From Rhizobium sp. TH2 (GTDB taxonomy: Bacteria > Pseudomonadota > Alphaproteobacteria > Rhizobiales > Rhizobiaceae), in contig NZ_CP062231.1 in NCBI RefSeq assembly GCF_024707525.1, forward strand, positions 3,286,001 to 3,350,000: 64,000 nucleotides of DNA, written 5' to 3'. The notes under the pieces were generated by a model, which had not been told where the DNA came from, made no database searches, and was given only the letters and a program-made list of their open reading frames with translations. Shown piece after piece: positions 24,038 to 33,162 of the stretch. Made by a program: the position numbers and the translations under genes. How positions within the stretch are numbered: the stretch's first letter is position 1; every line of letters starts with the position of its first letter.

Positions 24038-25068
24038 CGGGTCCGCGTCACTTTCCTGAGAGCCACGGGCTGGTCCGGGTTCAGGCCACGACGGCGCGAC
24101 AGTTGCTCGCCCATGACATAGAAGGGCACGATAAGTGCCAGCGCATCCGTGAGCGTGTGCCCGGTCTCGACAAATGGCAGAGTCCGTGCCGCAACAGCTT
24201 TCGTCGATGTAACGAAGACGTTCGCTCCCCGGCCCGCGAAATCGTCGGCGAGCAGGACGGCAGCGGACTCGGAGGCGTCCCGACCCGCCAACACCAAGAC
24301 GGGAAATTCCCGCGCCACGAGCGCCAGCGGTCCGTGCATGACTTCGGCCGTCGAATAGGCTTCCGCGTGAAGGTTTGACGTCTCCTTGAATTTGAGCGCG
24401 ACTTCCGACGCGATCGCGACGCTGGGGCCGCGACCGAGAACATAGAGAGACGTCGCGTTCTCAAGCGGCGGCAGCAAATCGCTCCAATCGAGGGCGAGCG
24501 CGCTTCGAAGCTGCTGGGGCAATAGGTCGAGCGCCGATTTCAGATCGGCATCGTCAATCCACTCCGCCAGAACGGCAAGACCTGCCACGATGGAGTTGAC
24601 GAAGGACTTCGTGGCCGCCACGGCGAGTTCCGGCCCGGCACGGAGGTCGATCGGCACCTCCGCCTCTCCCCAGATCGGGGAGTTGGGCGTGTTGGTCAAT
24701 GCGAGGGTCAACGCGGCCTGACGTCTGGCCGACGCGCACATTTCAACGATGTCGGGACTGCCTCCTGATTGGGAGATGGCGAATGTCGCCGCCTGTGAGA
24801 GATCGATGGGGCGATCATAGATGGAGGCGAGCGACGGACCAAGGGAGGCGACGGCCTTGCCCGCCGTGAGTTCGATCGCATATTTCAGGAACAGGGAGGC
24901 GTGGTCCGACGACCCTCTCGCTATCGTGGCGATGAAAGCGGGATTTTTGCGCGCCAGCGCCTTGCCCGCGGCCGTCAGCTGGGCCGCCGAAGTGTCAAGG
25001 AGCCGCCTCACGGCATCGGGAATCTCCTCGATCTCGCGCCGCATGTTCGTTGTTTCCACCATGCTCAT
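24034..25068 (-). CDS. SIS-domain sugar isomerase (GlmS-isomerase/NagB-II-like)
   Basis: 344 aa made of two SIS domains (about 30-180 and 200-335): ATIARGSSDHASLFLKYAIE, ATFAISQSGGSPDIVE and SLYVLGRGPSVAIASEVALK resemble the isomerase half of GlmS but without the glutaminase domain. Such proteins act as GlcN-6-P deaminases (NagB-II) or as sugar-phosphate isomerases. With nagA next to it and no classical nagB in the window, conversion of GlcN-6-P to fructose-6-P plus ammonia is the likely job. The ATG at 25068 (MSMVETTNMRREI) fits the usual family start. Confidence 0.85.
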   Translation of the reverse strand: MSMVETTNMRREIEEIPDAVRRLLDTSAAQLTAAGKALARKNPAFIATIARGSSDHASLFLKYAIELTAGKAVASLGPSLASIYDRPIDLSQAATFAISQSGGSPDIVEMCASARRQAALTLALTNTPNSPIWGEAEVPIDLRAGPELAVAATKSFVNSIVAGLAVLAEWIDDADLKSALDLLPQQLRSALALDWSDLLPPLENATSLYVLGRGPSVAIASEVALKFKETSNLHAEAYSTAEVMHGPLALVAREFPVLVLAGRDASESAAVLLADDFAGRGANVFVTSTKAVAARTLPFVETGHTLTDALALIVPFYVMGEQLSRRRGLNPDQPVALRKVTRTR

Positions 25069-25112
25069 TGTCCTCAAGTTCGTGGGTATGCGGGCCTGTC
25101 GTCCGCCAAAGG

Positions 25113-26252
25113 TCAGAAGTGCTCGGCTACCCAAGGGGGTGAGCCAGCGAACACCTTGTCGGCGAGCGCCACGGTCTCGGGATTGCCGTCGACGTAGCCG
25201 GCCCGCCGCAGGAAGCTGGCGGATCGGAAGCCCGAGAACAGACTGGCGAAGTGCGACGCATCGACGACCAGGACATGCTCGCCGTCGACGGCTGCGGGCG
25301 CGCAAGTCGCTCGACCGCCCTGAATGGAAATCCGCGTGTTGACGGTGTTGCTGCCTTCGATCGCGAGCGTCAGCTCGGCATCCGCACAGGCATAGCCGCG
25401 TGCGGTCAGCGCCAAAGCCGGATCGAGGACCCGGATCAGAAACTCCTCCTGATGGACGAGCCGCCAGCCCTTGTCCGGCATGGCGAAGACGAGCGCGTCC
25501 TGCGGCGCGCCGTGCCAGCGTGTCTTTTCGAACACCGTGGAGAATGTGCCGACGAATTTCAGTATCTGGCGGGCGGCAGCGCCATTGATGGCCGCCCAAT
25601 CCCGGATTTCGATTATTCCAGGCCTGGACATATCGAGTACCGCGTAGCCTTCATCCTCGCCGAAGACGAAGACCGACGGCACGCCTGTCGTCGGATCGAA
25701 GTGCGCGTTCCAATGTGCATCATGTCGATCAAGAGGCCCGCATTCGGCGCTGCAGGCGGTGCGATAGATTGGCTCCAACGTGGCGCGCGCGTCATCGAGG
25801 GACACCCGTCGCGAGGGAAGCTCTTGCTTGATTTTGTAGAGTTCCGACGTATCGGCCTCATAGATCATCTCATGTCCGGCCAGATTGAATCCCGCACGCC
25901 TATAGACCGGACGCGTCGATGCGAAGAGGCTGGCGAGAATGGCCCCGTCGCGGCGGGCATCCTCACAGGAAAGCTCCAGGATTTCCGCGGCGAGTCCCGC
26001 ACCACGGAACTCCGGCTGGATGGCGACATGAGCGATGTTGGCGGCCGGAACAACCCGGCCGCCGAACCAATGGCCGCAGGGAACCACTGCCCAAACCGCC
26101 GCGTAGTGTCCGTTCTTCTCCAGAACACGGAAGCAGTCGAGCCCCGTCATTTCGACGTAGCGGCGGGTGCGCTCTTCGTTGAAAGCAAAAGCGAGACGAT
26201 ACGCATCGACAATCAAAGACATGTCCGCTTTCGCGGCCTTGCGAACGGCCAT
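25113..26252 (-). CDS. Eis-like GNAT N-acetyltransferase
   Basis: 379 aa. The N-terminal GNAT domain (IAHVAIQPEFRGAGLAAEIL supplies the acetyl-CoA pyrophosphate loop), a second diverged GNAT-like domain, and a C-terminal SCP2-like region (LALTARGYACADAELTLAIE onward) give the three-part Eis architecture. Eis proteins acetylate amines such as aminoglycosides. The gene lies between the ROK kinase and SIS genes of an amino sugar operon, which suggests a sugar amine or a toxic amine as substrate; this is inference. Spacing is 29 bp to the upstream gene and 44 bp to the downstream one. Confidence 0.78.
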   Translation of the reverse strand: MAVRKAAKADMSLIVDAYRLAFAFNEERTRRYVEMTGLDCFRVLEKNGHYAAVWAVVPCGHWFGGRVVPAANIAHVAIQPEFRGAGLAAEILELSCEDARRDGAILASLFASTRPVYRRAGFNLAGHEMIYEADTSELYKIKQELPSRRVSLDDARATLEPIYRTACSAECGPLDRHDAHWNAHFDPTTGVPSVFVFGEDEGYAVLDMSRPGIIEIRDWAAINGAAARQILKFVGTFSTVFEKTRWHGAPQDALVFAMPDKGWRLVHQEEFLIRVLDPALALTARGYACADAELTLAIEGSNTVNTRISIQGGRATCAPAAVDGEHVLVVDASHFASLFSGFRSASFLRRAGYVDGNPETVALADKVFAGSPPWVAEHF

Positions 26253-26281
26253 GATGCTATCCTTTTCCCTATGGCGCGGCT

Positions 26282-27145
26282 TTAGCCGCCTGCGTGCAGC
26301 GACTTGGCGCGGGCCAAATCCGCAATGCCGAGAATGCCTGCATGTACACCGAGTTCAGCCCGGCAAATGGACACGGGAGGGACTAGGCTCGGTGGAACCA
26401 CCAAGCCGCGCACCCGTTCGATAAAGCCATCAGCCAGGCCGATTCCGCCACCGATCACGATCCGAGGAGGATCGAGAGTCAGTTGGATGTTTCGGCATAG
26501 CCGGGCCACGCTGCGTGCCGACCCTTCAACGATGTCCCCTGCCCAGGCTTCTCCGGCCGCCGCGGCCGCGAAAACCTGCCGGGCATCGACCGCGTGACCC
26601 TGTCGACGGGCCTCCGCAGCCATCCAGCGCCCGGAGGCGCGGTCCTCCAGAAACAGAGTGTCGTCGCCGTCGGTTGTGAGGCCGAAATGTCCGGCCAGCC
26701 CTTCCAGAAGGCGGCCATTCAGCACGATACCGCCACCGATCCCGGTGGATATGGTAAGAAAGACAAGGTCCTGGCCCTGTCCCGCTCCCAGCGTATGTTC
26801 ACCCCAGCCTGCAGCCTGCGCGTCATTGAAGGCGACGGCGGGAAGCCCGAACAATCTCTCGACTCTGTCGATGAGCGGATAGTCTGGCGGGATTCCCAGG
26901 GTCGCAGGGTTCATCGCCGACCAAAGCCCATTGCGAACGAACCCGGTGACGGCAAGTCCGACGCCGGAGAACTGCCCTCGCCACGCCGCAGCCGTAGCGG
27001 CGACGGCCGCGAACCAGTGGTCCGGGCCGTCTTCGCGGCGTGTTGGCACCGTAGCTTCCGCCACAACGGCGGATCCACGCACAAGCGCCACAAGCGTCTT
27101 GGTGCCACCGATGTCTACCGCGAGGATTGCCTTGTCCTGGTCCAT
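26282..27145 (-). CDS. ROK-family amino sugar kinase (NanK-like)
   Basis: 287 aa ROK kinase: ATP-binding DIGGTKTLVALV near the N-terminus, catalytic Asp in VAFNDAQAAGWGE and GIGGGIVLNGRLLEG. The zinc-binding CxCGxxGCxE motif of most ROK proteins is missing; the corresponding stretch after GHFGL contains no Cys. Likely reaction: phosphorylation of N-acetylmannosamine or N-acetylglucosamine at C6 in the cytosol, feeding NanE and NagA in the same operon. It lies 9 bp after the ATPase gene. Confidence 0.82.
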   Translation of the reverse strand: MDQDKAILAVDIGGTKTLVALVRGSAVVAEATVPTRREDGPDHWFAAVAATAAAWRGQFSGVGLAVTGFVRNGLWSAMNPATLGIPPDYPLIDRVERLFGLPAVAFNDAQAAGWGEHTLGAGQGQDLVFLTISTGIGGGIVLNGRLLEGLAGHFGLTTDGDDTLFLEDRASGRWMAAEARRQGHAVDARQVFAAAAAGEAWAGDIVEGSARSVARLCRNIQLTLDPPRIVIGGGIGLADGFIERVRGLVVPPSLVPPVSICRAELGVHAGILGIADLARAKSLHAGG

Positions 27146-27154
27146 CTGGCCGTT

Positions 27155-28246
27155 CTAGCCTATCAGTTGGCCGCTGGCGGCATTGAAGAGAGAGACTTTG
27201 TCCACGGCGATGGAGACGGGCAGTGTCGATCCTTGCGCAACGCTCCCGGTCTCCATCCGAGCGACCAGCGAATGGCCGTGAAATGACAGCGTCACGTTGT
27301 CTTCGGGTCCCGTCGACTCGACCAGATCGGCTCGAGCCTCAAGGGCTTGTTGACCGTCCCGCGCCGGCCGGATGTGCTCCGGACGAATTCCGAGCAGGAC
27401 GTCGCCCGATCCATCTATCCCTTCCGGCAAGCCCGGCAACGTCCACCCCTTCCCATCGTTGAAGGCCACCTTTCCGTCTGCGCGCGAAATGGTGCCGGGA
27501 ACGAAATGCATGGCGGGGGACCCGACGAACTTAGCGACGAAGAGATTGGCCGGACGATGATAGATGTCGTACGGGCTACCAATTTGCTGTACCTCACCCT
27601 TATTCATCACGACGATCTTCGTGGCGAGAGTCATCGCCTCGATCTGGTCGTGGGTCACGTAGATCATCGTCTTGGCAATGCGCTCATGGAGTTGCTTGAT
27701 CTCAACCCTGGTCTCGACGCGGAGCGTGGCGTCGAGGTTCGAGAGCGGCTCGTCGAACAGGAAGACCTTGGGATCGCGCACCAGAGCCCGCCCGATCGCC
27801 ACGCGCTGGCGCTGGCCGCCGGAGAGTTCGCGCGGCTTCCTCTCGAGAAGCTGTTCGATCTGGAGCAGTTTCGCGACCTGCGCGACCTTGGTTTCCTTTT
27901 CCTGGGCGCTCGCGTTCCGCATGCGCAACGGAAAGGCGATGTTCTGCCGGACCGTCATGTTGGGATAGAGCGCGTACGACTGGAAGACCATGGCGATGTC
28001 GCGCTCACGCGTCGGCACCTTCGTAACGTCACGGCCGTCGATCTCGATCAGGCCGCTATCGATCGGATGCAAGCCTGCGATCGCATGCAAGAGAGTCGAC
28101 TTGCCACAGCCGGAGGGTCCGAGCAGGACAACAAAGTCCCCCTCATTGACGTCGATGTTGATGCCTTTCAGCACGTCCACGGGACCGTAGGATTTCCGGA
28201 TGCTTTTCAGCAGAAGGGATCGTTTCATGGTTTTGGTTTCCGTCAT
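27155..28246 (-). CDS. Sugar ABC transporter ATPase (UgpC/MsmK type)
   Basis: 363 aa: nucleotide-binding domain with Walker A GPSGCGKST, Q-loop VFQSYALYPNMTVRQNIAFP, signature [15 protein letters not shown] and Walker B FLFDEPLSNLD, followed by a C-terminal TOBE/MalK-type regulatory domain (about 240-360). It powers the CUT1-type importer formed by the two permeases and binding protein upstream. The start is ATG 28246 (MTETKTMKRS) or 28228; the first is 5 bp past the permease stop. Confidence 0.9.
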   Translation of the reverse strand: MTETKTMKRSLLLKSIRKSYGPVDVLKGINIDVNEGDFVVLLGPSGCGKSTLLHAIAGLHPIDSGLIEIDGRDVTKVPTRERDIAMVFQSYALYPNMTVRQNIAFPLRMRNASAQEKETKVAQVAKLLQIEQLLERKPRELSGGQRQRVAIGRALVRDPKVFLFDEPLSNLDATLRVETRVEIKQLHERIAKTMIYVTHDQIEAMTLATKIVVMNKGEVQQIGSPYDIYHRPANLFVAKFVGSPAMHFVPGTISRADGKVAFNDGKGWTLPGLPEGIDGSGDVLLGIRPEHIRPARDGQQALEARADLVESTGPEDNVTLSFHGHSLVARMETGSVAQGSTLPVSIAVDKVSLFNAASGQLIG

Positions 28247-28251
28247 GGTTC

Positions 28252-29061
28252 CTATCCCTTGATGCTGCCGAGCGACATGCCGCGGACGACCTGGCCCTGA
28301 ACGAGCATTCCGAGAACCAGCATGGGCAGCATCACAAGCGTCGCCGCCGCCGTAAGTGGTCCCCATTGCACGCCCTGGAAGGTCAGGAAGGAGGTGATGC
28401 TGACTGGGAGGGTCTGCGTGTCGCGCCCTGTCAGCACAAGCGCAATGAAGAACTCGTTCCAGGTGAAGAGCACGCACAGGATGAACGTGGCGATGATGCC
28501 GCCAAGCGCCACAGGTATGAAGACTTCGCGGAATATTGTGAACTCGCGCGCCCCGTCGACCTTCGCCGCATCCCTGAGTTCTCGCGGAATATCCTCGAAG
28601 AATGTGATGAGCAGGGATATCGCAAAGGGGATGTTCACGAAGGCATAGACGCCAATGATGACCCAATGGTTGTTGAGAAGCTTCATCTGCGCCGCCAGGA
28701 AGTAGGTCGGGATGATGAAGATGAGCGGTGGCGCGATGCGCAGGCTCAGGATGAACTTCTCGTTCTTCCGCTTTGTCGGCTCGTCCTGCGCCACCAAACC
28801 GTAAGCAACAATGGAACCGACCGCGACCGAGATGAAACTCGCCGAGAACGAGATGATGACGCTGTTGAAGAAGGCGCGAATGAAGACGCCGTTGTTGAAG
28901 ACCTTCTCGTAATTTTCCCAGGTCGGCAGAAACAGCCAGACCGGAGGCATCGAGAACGCATCACGTTGTGTCTTGATGGATGTCGCCACCACCCAGTAGA
29001 GCGGGAAGAGCACGCAGATGAGAAGGATGGCGAGAGCGATCCAGAAAATGATACGGCGCAT
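28252..29061 (-). CDS. Sugar ABC transporter permease (MalG/UgpE type)
   Basis: 269 aa, six-helix CUT1 permease (IIFWIALAILLICVLFPLYW; EAA loop EDIPRELRDAAKVDGAREF). The start overlaps the stop of the other permease (TGATG), showing tight coupling. It forms the membrane channel with 29061-29930. The substrate is probably an N-acetylated amino sugar or its oligomer, judged by the catabolic genes of the operon. Confidence 0.9.
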   Translation of the reverse strand: MRRIIFWIALAILLICVLFPLYWVVATSIKTQRDAFSMPPVWLFLPTWENYEKVFNNGVFIRAFFNSVIISFSASFISVAVGSIVAYGLVAQDEPTKRKNEKFILSLRIAPPLIFIIPTYFLAAQMKLLNNHWVIIGVYAFVNIPFAISLLITFFEDIPRELRDAAKVDGAREFTIFREVFIPVALGGIIATFILCVLFTWNEFFIALVLTGRDTQTLPVSITSFLTFQGVQWGPLTAAATLVMLPMLVLGMLVQGQVVRGMSLGSIKG

Positions 29062-29930
29062 CAGATGCCTCCCTGCTTGGGTGCCTTGAAAGCGAGGTTG
29101 TAGAGCAACAGCAAGGCCAAGTTCGTCAGGATGGTCAGGACCATTGCGATCGTCAGCGAGTAGGAAATGTCGAAGTTCGTGAACGCGGATATGTAGCCGT
29201 AGAGATTGAGCGTCTCCGTCGACAAGGCAGGCCCGCCGCGCGTCATGATGTAGAAGATGTCGAACGCCTTGACCGCGTCGATTCCGCGGATCAGGGCCAC
29301 CACCAGCAGCGCCCGCTTCAGCGCGGGCAGCGTGATATACCAGAGAACCTGCCATTCCCGGGCACCGTCAACGCGCGCGGCGTTCTGAGGGTCACCCGGC
29401 AGCGACTCGAGCGAAGCCATCGTCAGCAAAACGACGAAGGGGGTCCATTGCCAGATATCGGCCATGAGGAGGGAGAAGAGAGCGACGTTCGGGCTACCGA
29501 GCCAATCGACCGGACCAAGTCCCATGGTCGAGAGCAGATAGTTCATCATTCCGTTGGACGGATCGAGCAGGAAGCGCCAGGTGAGGCCGACCACAACAGG
29601 TGTCATGACGATGGGAACGAGCAGAATGCCGCGCACGATGCGCTTGCCTGCGAACTCCCGGTCCACCAGGAGCGAGATCGCCAAACCCAACGCCACCTCG
29701 ATGGCGGTCGCGGCGACGGTGAACACGACCGTTCGCCCAAGCGCGTTCAAGGCGCGCGCATCCAGCAAAAGCCGCACGTAGTTGTCGAGACCGATGAAGG
29801 TTTCCCGACCTGGCCGGATCAGGCTGATGTTCTGTAGCGTCAGCCACAGCACGTAGATCGTGAGGATGGCCGAGATCGTCCCGAACGCAAGCACGACCGG
29901 ACGGTAGAAATATGTCGTCGCATCCTTCAT
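29061..29930 (-). CDS. Sugar ABC transporter permease (MalF/UgpA type)
   Basis: 289 aa CUT1 permease with helices such as VLAFGTISAILTIYVLWLTL and the EAA loop ESLPGDPQNAARVDGAREW. It is 54 bp downstream of the binding-protein stop and overlaps the next permease by one base. Partner of 28252-29061. Confidence 0.9.
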   Translation of the reverse strand: MKDATTYFYRPVVLAFGTISAILTIYVLWLTLQNISLIRPGRETFIGLDNYVRLLLDARALNALGRTVVFTVAATAIEVALGLAISLLVDREFAGKRIVRGILLVPIVMTPVVVGLTWRFLLDPSNGMMNYLLSTMGLGPVDWLGSPNVALFSLLMADIWQWTPFVVLLTMASLESLPGDPQNAARVDGAREWQVLWYITLPALKRALLVVALIRGIDAVKAFDIFYIMTRGGPALSTETLNLYGYISAFTNFDISYSLTIAMVLTILTNLALLLLYNLAFKAPKQGGI

Positions 29931-29984
29931 TTCATTCCCCCTTGAGAGAGGCCATGCCCGGCCAACCGGGCATGGCGCTTGTCG

Positions 29985-31277
29985 TCAGCGGCCGAGCGCG
30001 GCGTCGTTTGCCGTATTCGCTTCGGCGAGCGCGTCTTTCGCCGTGGCCGTGCCCGCGAGAACCTTCGAAACCGCGATGCCCGCGTTGTTGATGATCTCGT
30101 TGGCTGCGTCCACTGTCGGCAGATATTGCGGGTTGCCTGCGTTGATGGAGGCAAGCATGGCATCCTTGAAGGCACCATATCGCTTGTTGAAGTCGTCGGA
30201 GTTCAGCGCCGCAAGCGACGTCACGCCGGAGTTCGGCGCGATGGCGAACGACTTGATCTGCTGCTCCTTGGCGGTCGCCCACGACGCGAAGAGCCAAGCC
30301 GCTTCCTTGTTCTGCGACGCCGAAGCGACATAGAGGCTGTGTACGGCGAGCGAAGACGAGCCGCCCTTCAGCTTGTCGGTTTCGACTGGCACGGGTACGT
30401 AGCCTACCTTGCCAACGACAGAAGAAATCGCGGGGTCTTCGTTGAACGCCCCGTTCACCGTCGCGTCCATCGACATGGCCGCCTTGCCGTTTTGGAAGAG
30501 GACCCGGTTCTCTTCCCAACCGAAGTTGGCCACACCAACTGGACCGTAATCGCGCAACACATTGGCAAATGCCTCGAGCGATGCTGCCGCCTCGTCCGTA
30601 GCAAGCGCCGACTTGCCGTCTTTCGTGATGAACTCGCCGCCATATCCCCACAGCCAGCCGGCCCAGACGTAGACGCTGTGGATGCCCTGCGCGCCTCGCA
30701 TGGTAATGCCGACCATCTCGCCGTTCGACTTCTCCTTGACGGTCTTCGCGGCGGCGACCACCTCGGCAAATGTCTTGGGAGGAGTAATGCCGTACTGCTC
30801 GAAGATATCCTTCCGGTACATCAGGAACGTGCTCTCGCCATAAACGGGCAGACCGTAAAGCTTGCCATCGACGACGTTGGTGTTGAGGTAACCGGGCACG
30901 AAGTCCGCTTTGTCATAGTTGGTCGGAAACTTGGCCGCGACATCGTCGAGCGGCACGATGTAGCCTGCCTTCACGAAGCCGGGAATGAAAATGATGTTGT
31001 TCTGGACGACATCATAACGGCCCGAGCTCGATGAGAATTCCAGCAGCATCTTGGCGGTGATATCGGACTCCGGAATCACTTCGAGTTCGACCTCGATACC
31101 GGTCTCCTTGGTGAACTCCGGCAAAAGCGCCTGAATGCCGTCGGTGGTTGGGTGGCCCTCCATCAGCACCGCGAGGCGGGTTCCCTTGTAGGGCTGGTCC
31201 GCGGCCTGGGCGAAGGCCGGCATCGCCACGGAGGTGGCCAGTGCGAGCGTCAAGGCAACAAAGTGACGTCTATTCAT
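29985..31277 (-). CDS. Sugar ABC transporter periplasmic binding protein (CUT1)
   Basis: 430 aa. A signal peptide (MNRRHFVALTLALATSVAMP, cleaved near AFAQA) is followed by a family-1 solute-binding fold: LPEFTKETGIEVELEVIPES, YDVVQNNIIFIPGFVKAGYI and YGLPVYGESTFLMYRKDIFE. It captures the operon's sugar in the periplasm. It follows the dehydrogenase gene by 86 bp. The similarity profile is of the MalE/UgpB type, not the ribose-binding type used by the moc clusters. Confidence 0.9.
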   Translation of the reverse strand: MNRRHFVALTLALATSVAMPAFAQAADQPYKGTRLAVLMEGHPTTDGIQALLPEFTKETGIEVELEVIPESDITAKMLLEFSSSSGRYDVVQNNIIFIPGFVKAGYIVPLDDVAAKFPTNYDKADFVPGYLNTNVVDGKLYGLPVYGESTFLMYRKDIFEQYGITPPKTFAEVVAAAKTVKEKSNGEMVGITMRGAQGIHSVYVWAGWLWGYGGEFITKDGKSALATDEAAASLEAFANVLRDYGPVGVANFGWEENRVLFQNGKAAMSMDATVNGAFNEDPAISSVVGKVGYVPVPVETDKLKGGSSSLAVHSLYVASASQNKEAAWLFASWATAKEQQIKSFAIAPNSGVTSLAALNSDDFNKRYGAFKDAMLASINAGNPQYLPTVDAANEIINNAGIAVSKVLAGTATAKDALAEANTANDAALGR

Positions 31278-31363
31278 GTCATTCCCCTTTTTGGATATCG
31301 TTCTTAAACGAGCTGTTGATCACACTTCGCAGCGCCGATACGCGCTGTATCTCCCTGTTTGGA

Positions 31364-32377
31364 TTAGAGGCGTTGCACCTCCCCGGTTTCGGCCGATTTC
31401 ACGAGCGCCTGGGTCAACTCGAGCGAGCGCAGTGCCTCTTCGCCCGTAGCGACCTGGCATTCGACGCCGTTGACCCAGTCCAGCACGCTCGAAAGCTGCT
31501 GGCGGAGGTCGCCGCCAATCTTGCCGCCGATTTCCGGCCAATGCTGGGTGTCGATTTCCTGGGAGCTCTGGTTGTCGGCGAAATAGAGGCCGCTGTCGCC
31601 GCACTGCACCTCGAACGAACCCTCGGTGCCGATCAGTTCGAGGCGGGCGTCGATCATGTGACGCGTCCCGGCGGGCAGCGACCACGCGCTTTCGAATGTC
31701 ACCACCGTGCCGCCAGAGAAACGCACCACGCCAGCGATGGTGTCCTGTGTGCCCATCTCGCCCAGCAGAATGTCGGTCTGTTGCGCGTAAGCGGTGACGG
31801 GGGTCTGCCCCTTGAGCATCCACAACACCATGTCGACGTCGTGCACAGTGACATGCATGGCGAGTGGGAGAGTGCCGGCATAGCGCTTGGGACCCTCGGT
31901 GCGGGCGCTGTTGCGGCGGGCGTAGAGGTGGATCGGCTTGCCGATCTTCCCCGCTTCGATCAGTTCGCGCGCCTTATAATAGCGCGGGTCGAAGCGAAGG
32001 AGGTATCCGACGCCGAGCTTCACATTAGCAGCCTTGCAGGCTTCGACGATCCGACGTCCGTCTTCGATCGTGGACGCGATCGGCTTCTCGATGAAGAGAT
32101 TGACGCCCTTGGCGGCGATCGCCAGCGCGGGCTCCAAATGCAGGTGGTCTGGGGTGCAGATGCTGACCAGGTCAAGCGTCTCCGCAGCGAGCAACTCTTC
32201 GTGCGAGGCATAGACGCGGAGGTCTTTGCCTATGGATTCCACCAGGGCCTGACCGCGCGCGGTGTCGCGATCTACTACTGCGACCAATTCGGCACGGGGA
32301 TCGCTCGAGAAGATCGAAGCGTGCATCGAACCCATGAACCCGGCACCGATAACGGCAACTTTGACTGTCTTGATCAT
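31364..32377 (-). CDS. Gfo/Idh/MocA family oxidoreductase
   Basis: 337 aa dehydrogenase: VAVIGAGFMGSMHASIF at the N-terminus, FIEKPIAST near residue 100, and HVTVHDVDMVLWML with the catalytic-region His/Asp. The ATG at 32377 is 16 bp after the nanE stop. In an amino sugar operon a Gfo/Idh enzyme may oxidise the sugar (for example at C1 or C3) or act on a glycoside as NAD-dependent glycosidases do; the substrate cannot be read from the sequence. Confidence 0.88.
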   Translation of the reverse strand: MIKTVKVAVIGAGFMGSMHASIFSSDPRAELVAVVDRDTARGQALVESIGKDLRVYASHEELLAAETLDLVSICTPDHLHLEPALAIAAKGVNLFIEKPIASTIEDGRRIVEACKAANVKLGVGYLLRFDPRYYKARELIEAGKIGKPIHLYARRNSARTEGPKRYAGTLPLAMHVTVHDVDMVLWMLKGQTPVTAYAQQTDILLGEMGTQDTIAGVVRFSGGTVVTFESAWSLPAGTRHMIDARLELIGTEGSFEVQCGDSGLYFADNQSSQEIDTQHWPEIGGKIGGDLRQQLSSVLDWVNGVECQVATGEEALRSLELTQALVKSAETGEVQRL

Positions 32378-32393
32378 TGCAAATCTCCAAATG

Positions 32394-33068
32394 TCAGCGC
32401 CGCTCGCAGGCAATCGCGTCAGCGAAGCGCTTGGTAATTTCGTCAGGACGCGTGATCGCCGAACCGACGACGACGAACATTGCGCCGAGGGCGATGGCGC
32501 GTTGCGCTTGCGCCGGCTCCCAAATCCGACCTTCCGCGACGAAGGGGACATTTGCCGCCGCCAGGTCCGCCATGAGCGTGAAATCGGGGGCATCTGTGGG
32601 GGTCGTGTAGGGCGTATATCCCGACAACGTAGTGCCGACGAAATCCGCGCCCGAGGCGACCGCATCTTGGGCCTCCTCCAGAGTACTGATATCAGCCATG
32701 CTGGATTTTCCGAGCCGTCTGATTTCCGACAGCATTTCCGCGACGGAAACAGGTCGCGAGCGGTCTGTCGCGTCGAAGGCGATAACATCCGCACCAGCCT
32801 CCGCGAGGCTCCGTACATCTTCAAGCGTTGGCGTGATGTAGATGTCAGAGCCGGCCTGGCTGATCTTCGTTATGCCTATGATGGGCTCACTGATGGCGCT
32901 TCGGACCGCCTTGACGTTCCTTACACCTTCGATCCTCACGCCCTGAGCGCCACCCAGGACGGCCGCGCGGGCAAGTGCCACGATATGCTCTGTGGCGTTG
33001 AGGGGGCTGGTCTCCGCCGCTTGACACGACACGACGAGCTTGCCTCGCATTTTTTCGATGATGTTCAT
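32394..33068 (-). CDS. nanE: N-acetylmannosamine-6-phosphate 2-epimerase
   Basis: 224 aa TIM barrel of the NanE family: KLVVSCQAAETSPLN, AAVLGGAQGVRIEGVRNVKA (carrying the catalytic-region Arg/Glu), IIGITKISQAGSDIYITPTL, GADVIAFDATDRSRP and FVAEGRIWEP. It converts ManNAc-6-P to GlcNAc-6-P for NagA. First structural gene of the operon, 94 bp downstream of rpiR, with a TGAAG-N5-CTTCA palindrome in between. No sialic acid lyase (NanA) is present in the window, so the entry sugar may be ManNAc or a derivative. Confidence 0.9.
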   Translation of the reverse strand: MNIIEKMRGKLVVSCQAAETSPLNATEHIVALARAAVLGGAQGVRIEGVRNVKAVRSAISEPIIGITKISQAGSDIYITPTLEDVRSLAEAGADVIAFDATDRSRPVSVAEMLSEIRRLGKSSMADISTLEEAQDAVASGADFVGTTLSGYTPYTTPTDAPDFTLMADLAAANVPFVAEGRIWEPAQAQRAIALGAMFVVVGSAITRPDEITKRFADAIACERR

Positions 33069-33137
33069 AAACGCCGCATCTCCCTATGGACGCGACGTTA
33101 ATCTTTCTGGCGCTTTTCGTCAATAATTTTCTTCGCC

Positions 33138-33152
33138 TGAAGTTTTTCTTCA
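33138..33152. promoter_or_regulatory. Candidate RpiR operator upstream of nanE
   Basis: TGAAGTTTTTCTTCA is a perfect inverted repeat (5-bp arms, 5-bp centre) in the AT-rich 94-bp gap between rpiR and nanE, about 70 bp before the nanE ATG; CTTCAG recurs at 33160-33165. RpiR/MurR/NanR regulators often bind AT-rich GAA...TTC palindromes, so it is a plausible operator. Confidence 0.4.
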
Positions 33153-33162
33153 AAAAATATCT

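Noticed and set aside
31148..32437. Open frame of about 430 codons on the plus strand over the binding-protein start and dehydrogenase genes
   Set aside because: Antisense to clear Gfo/Idh sequence; no recognisable domain.
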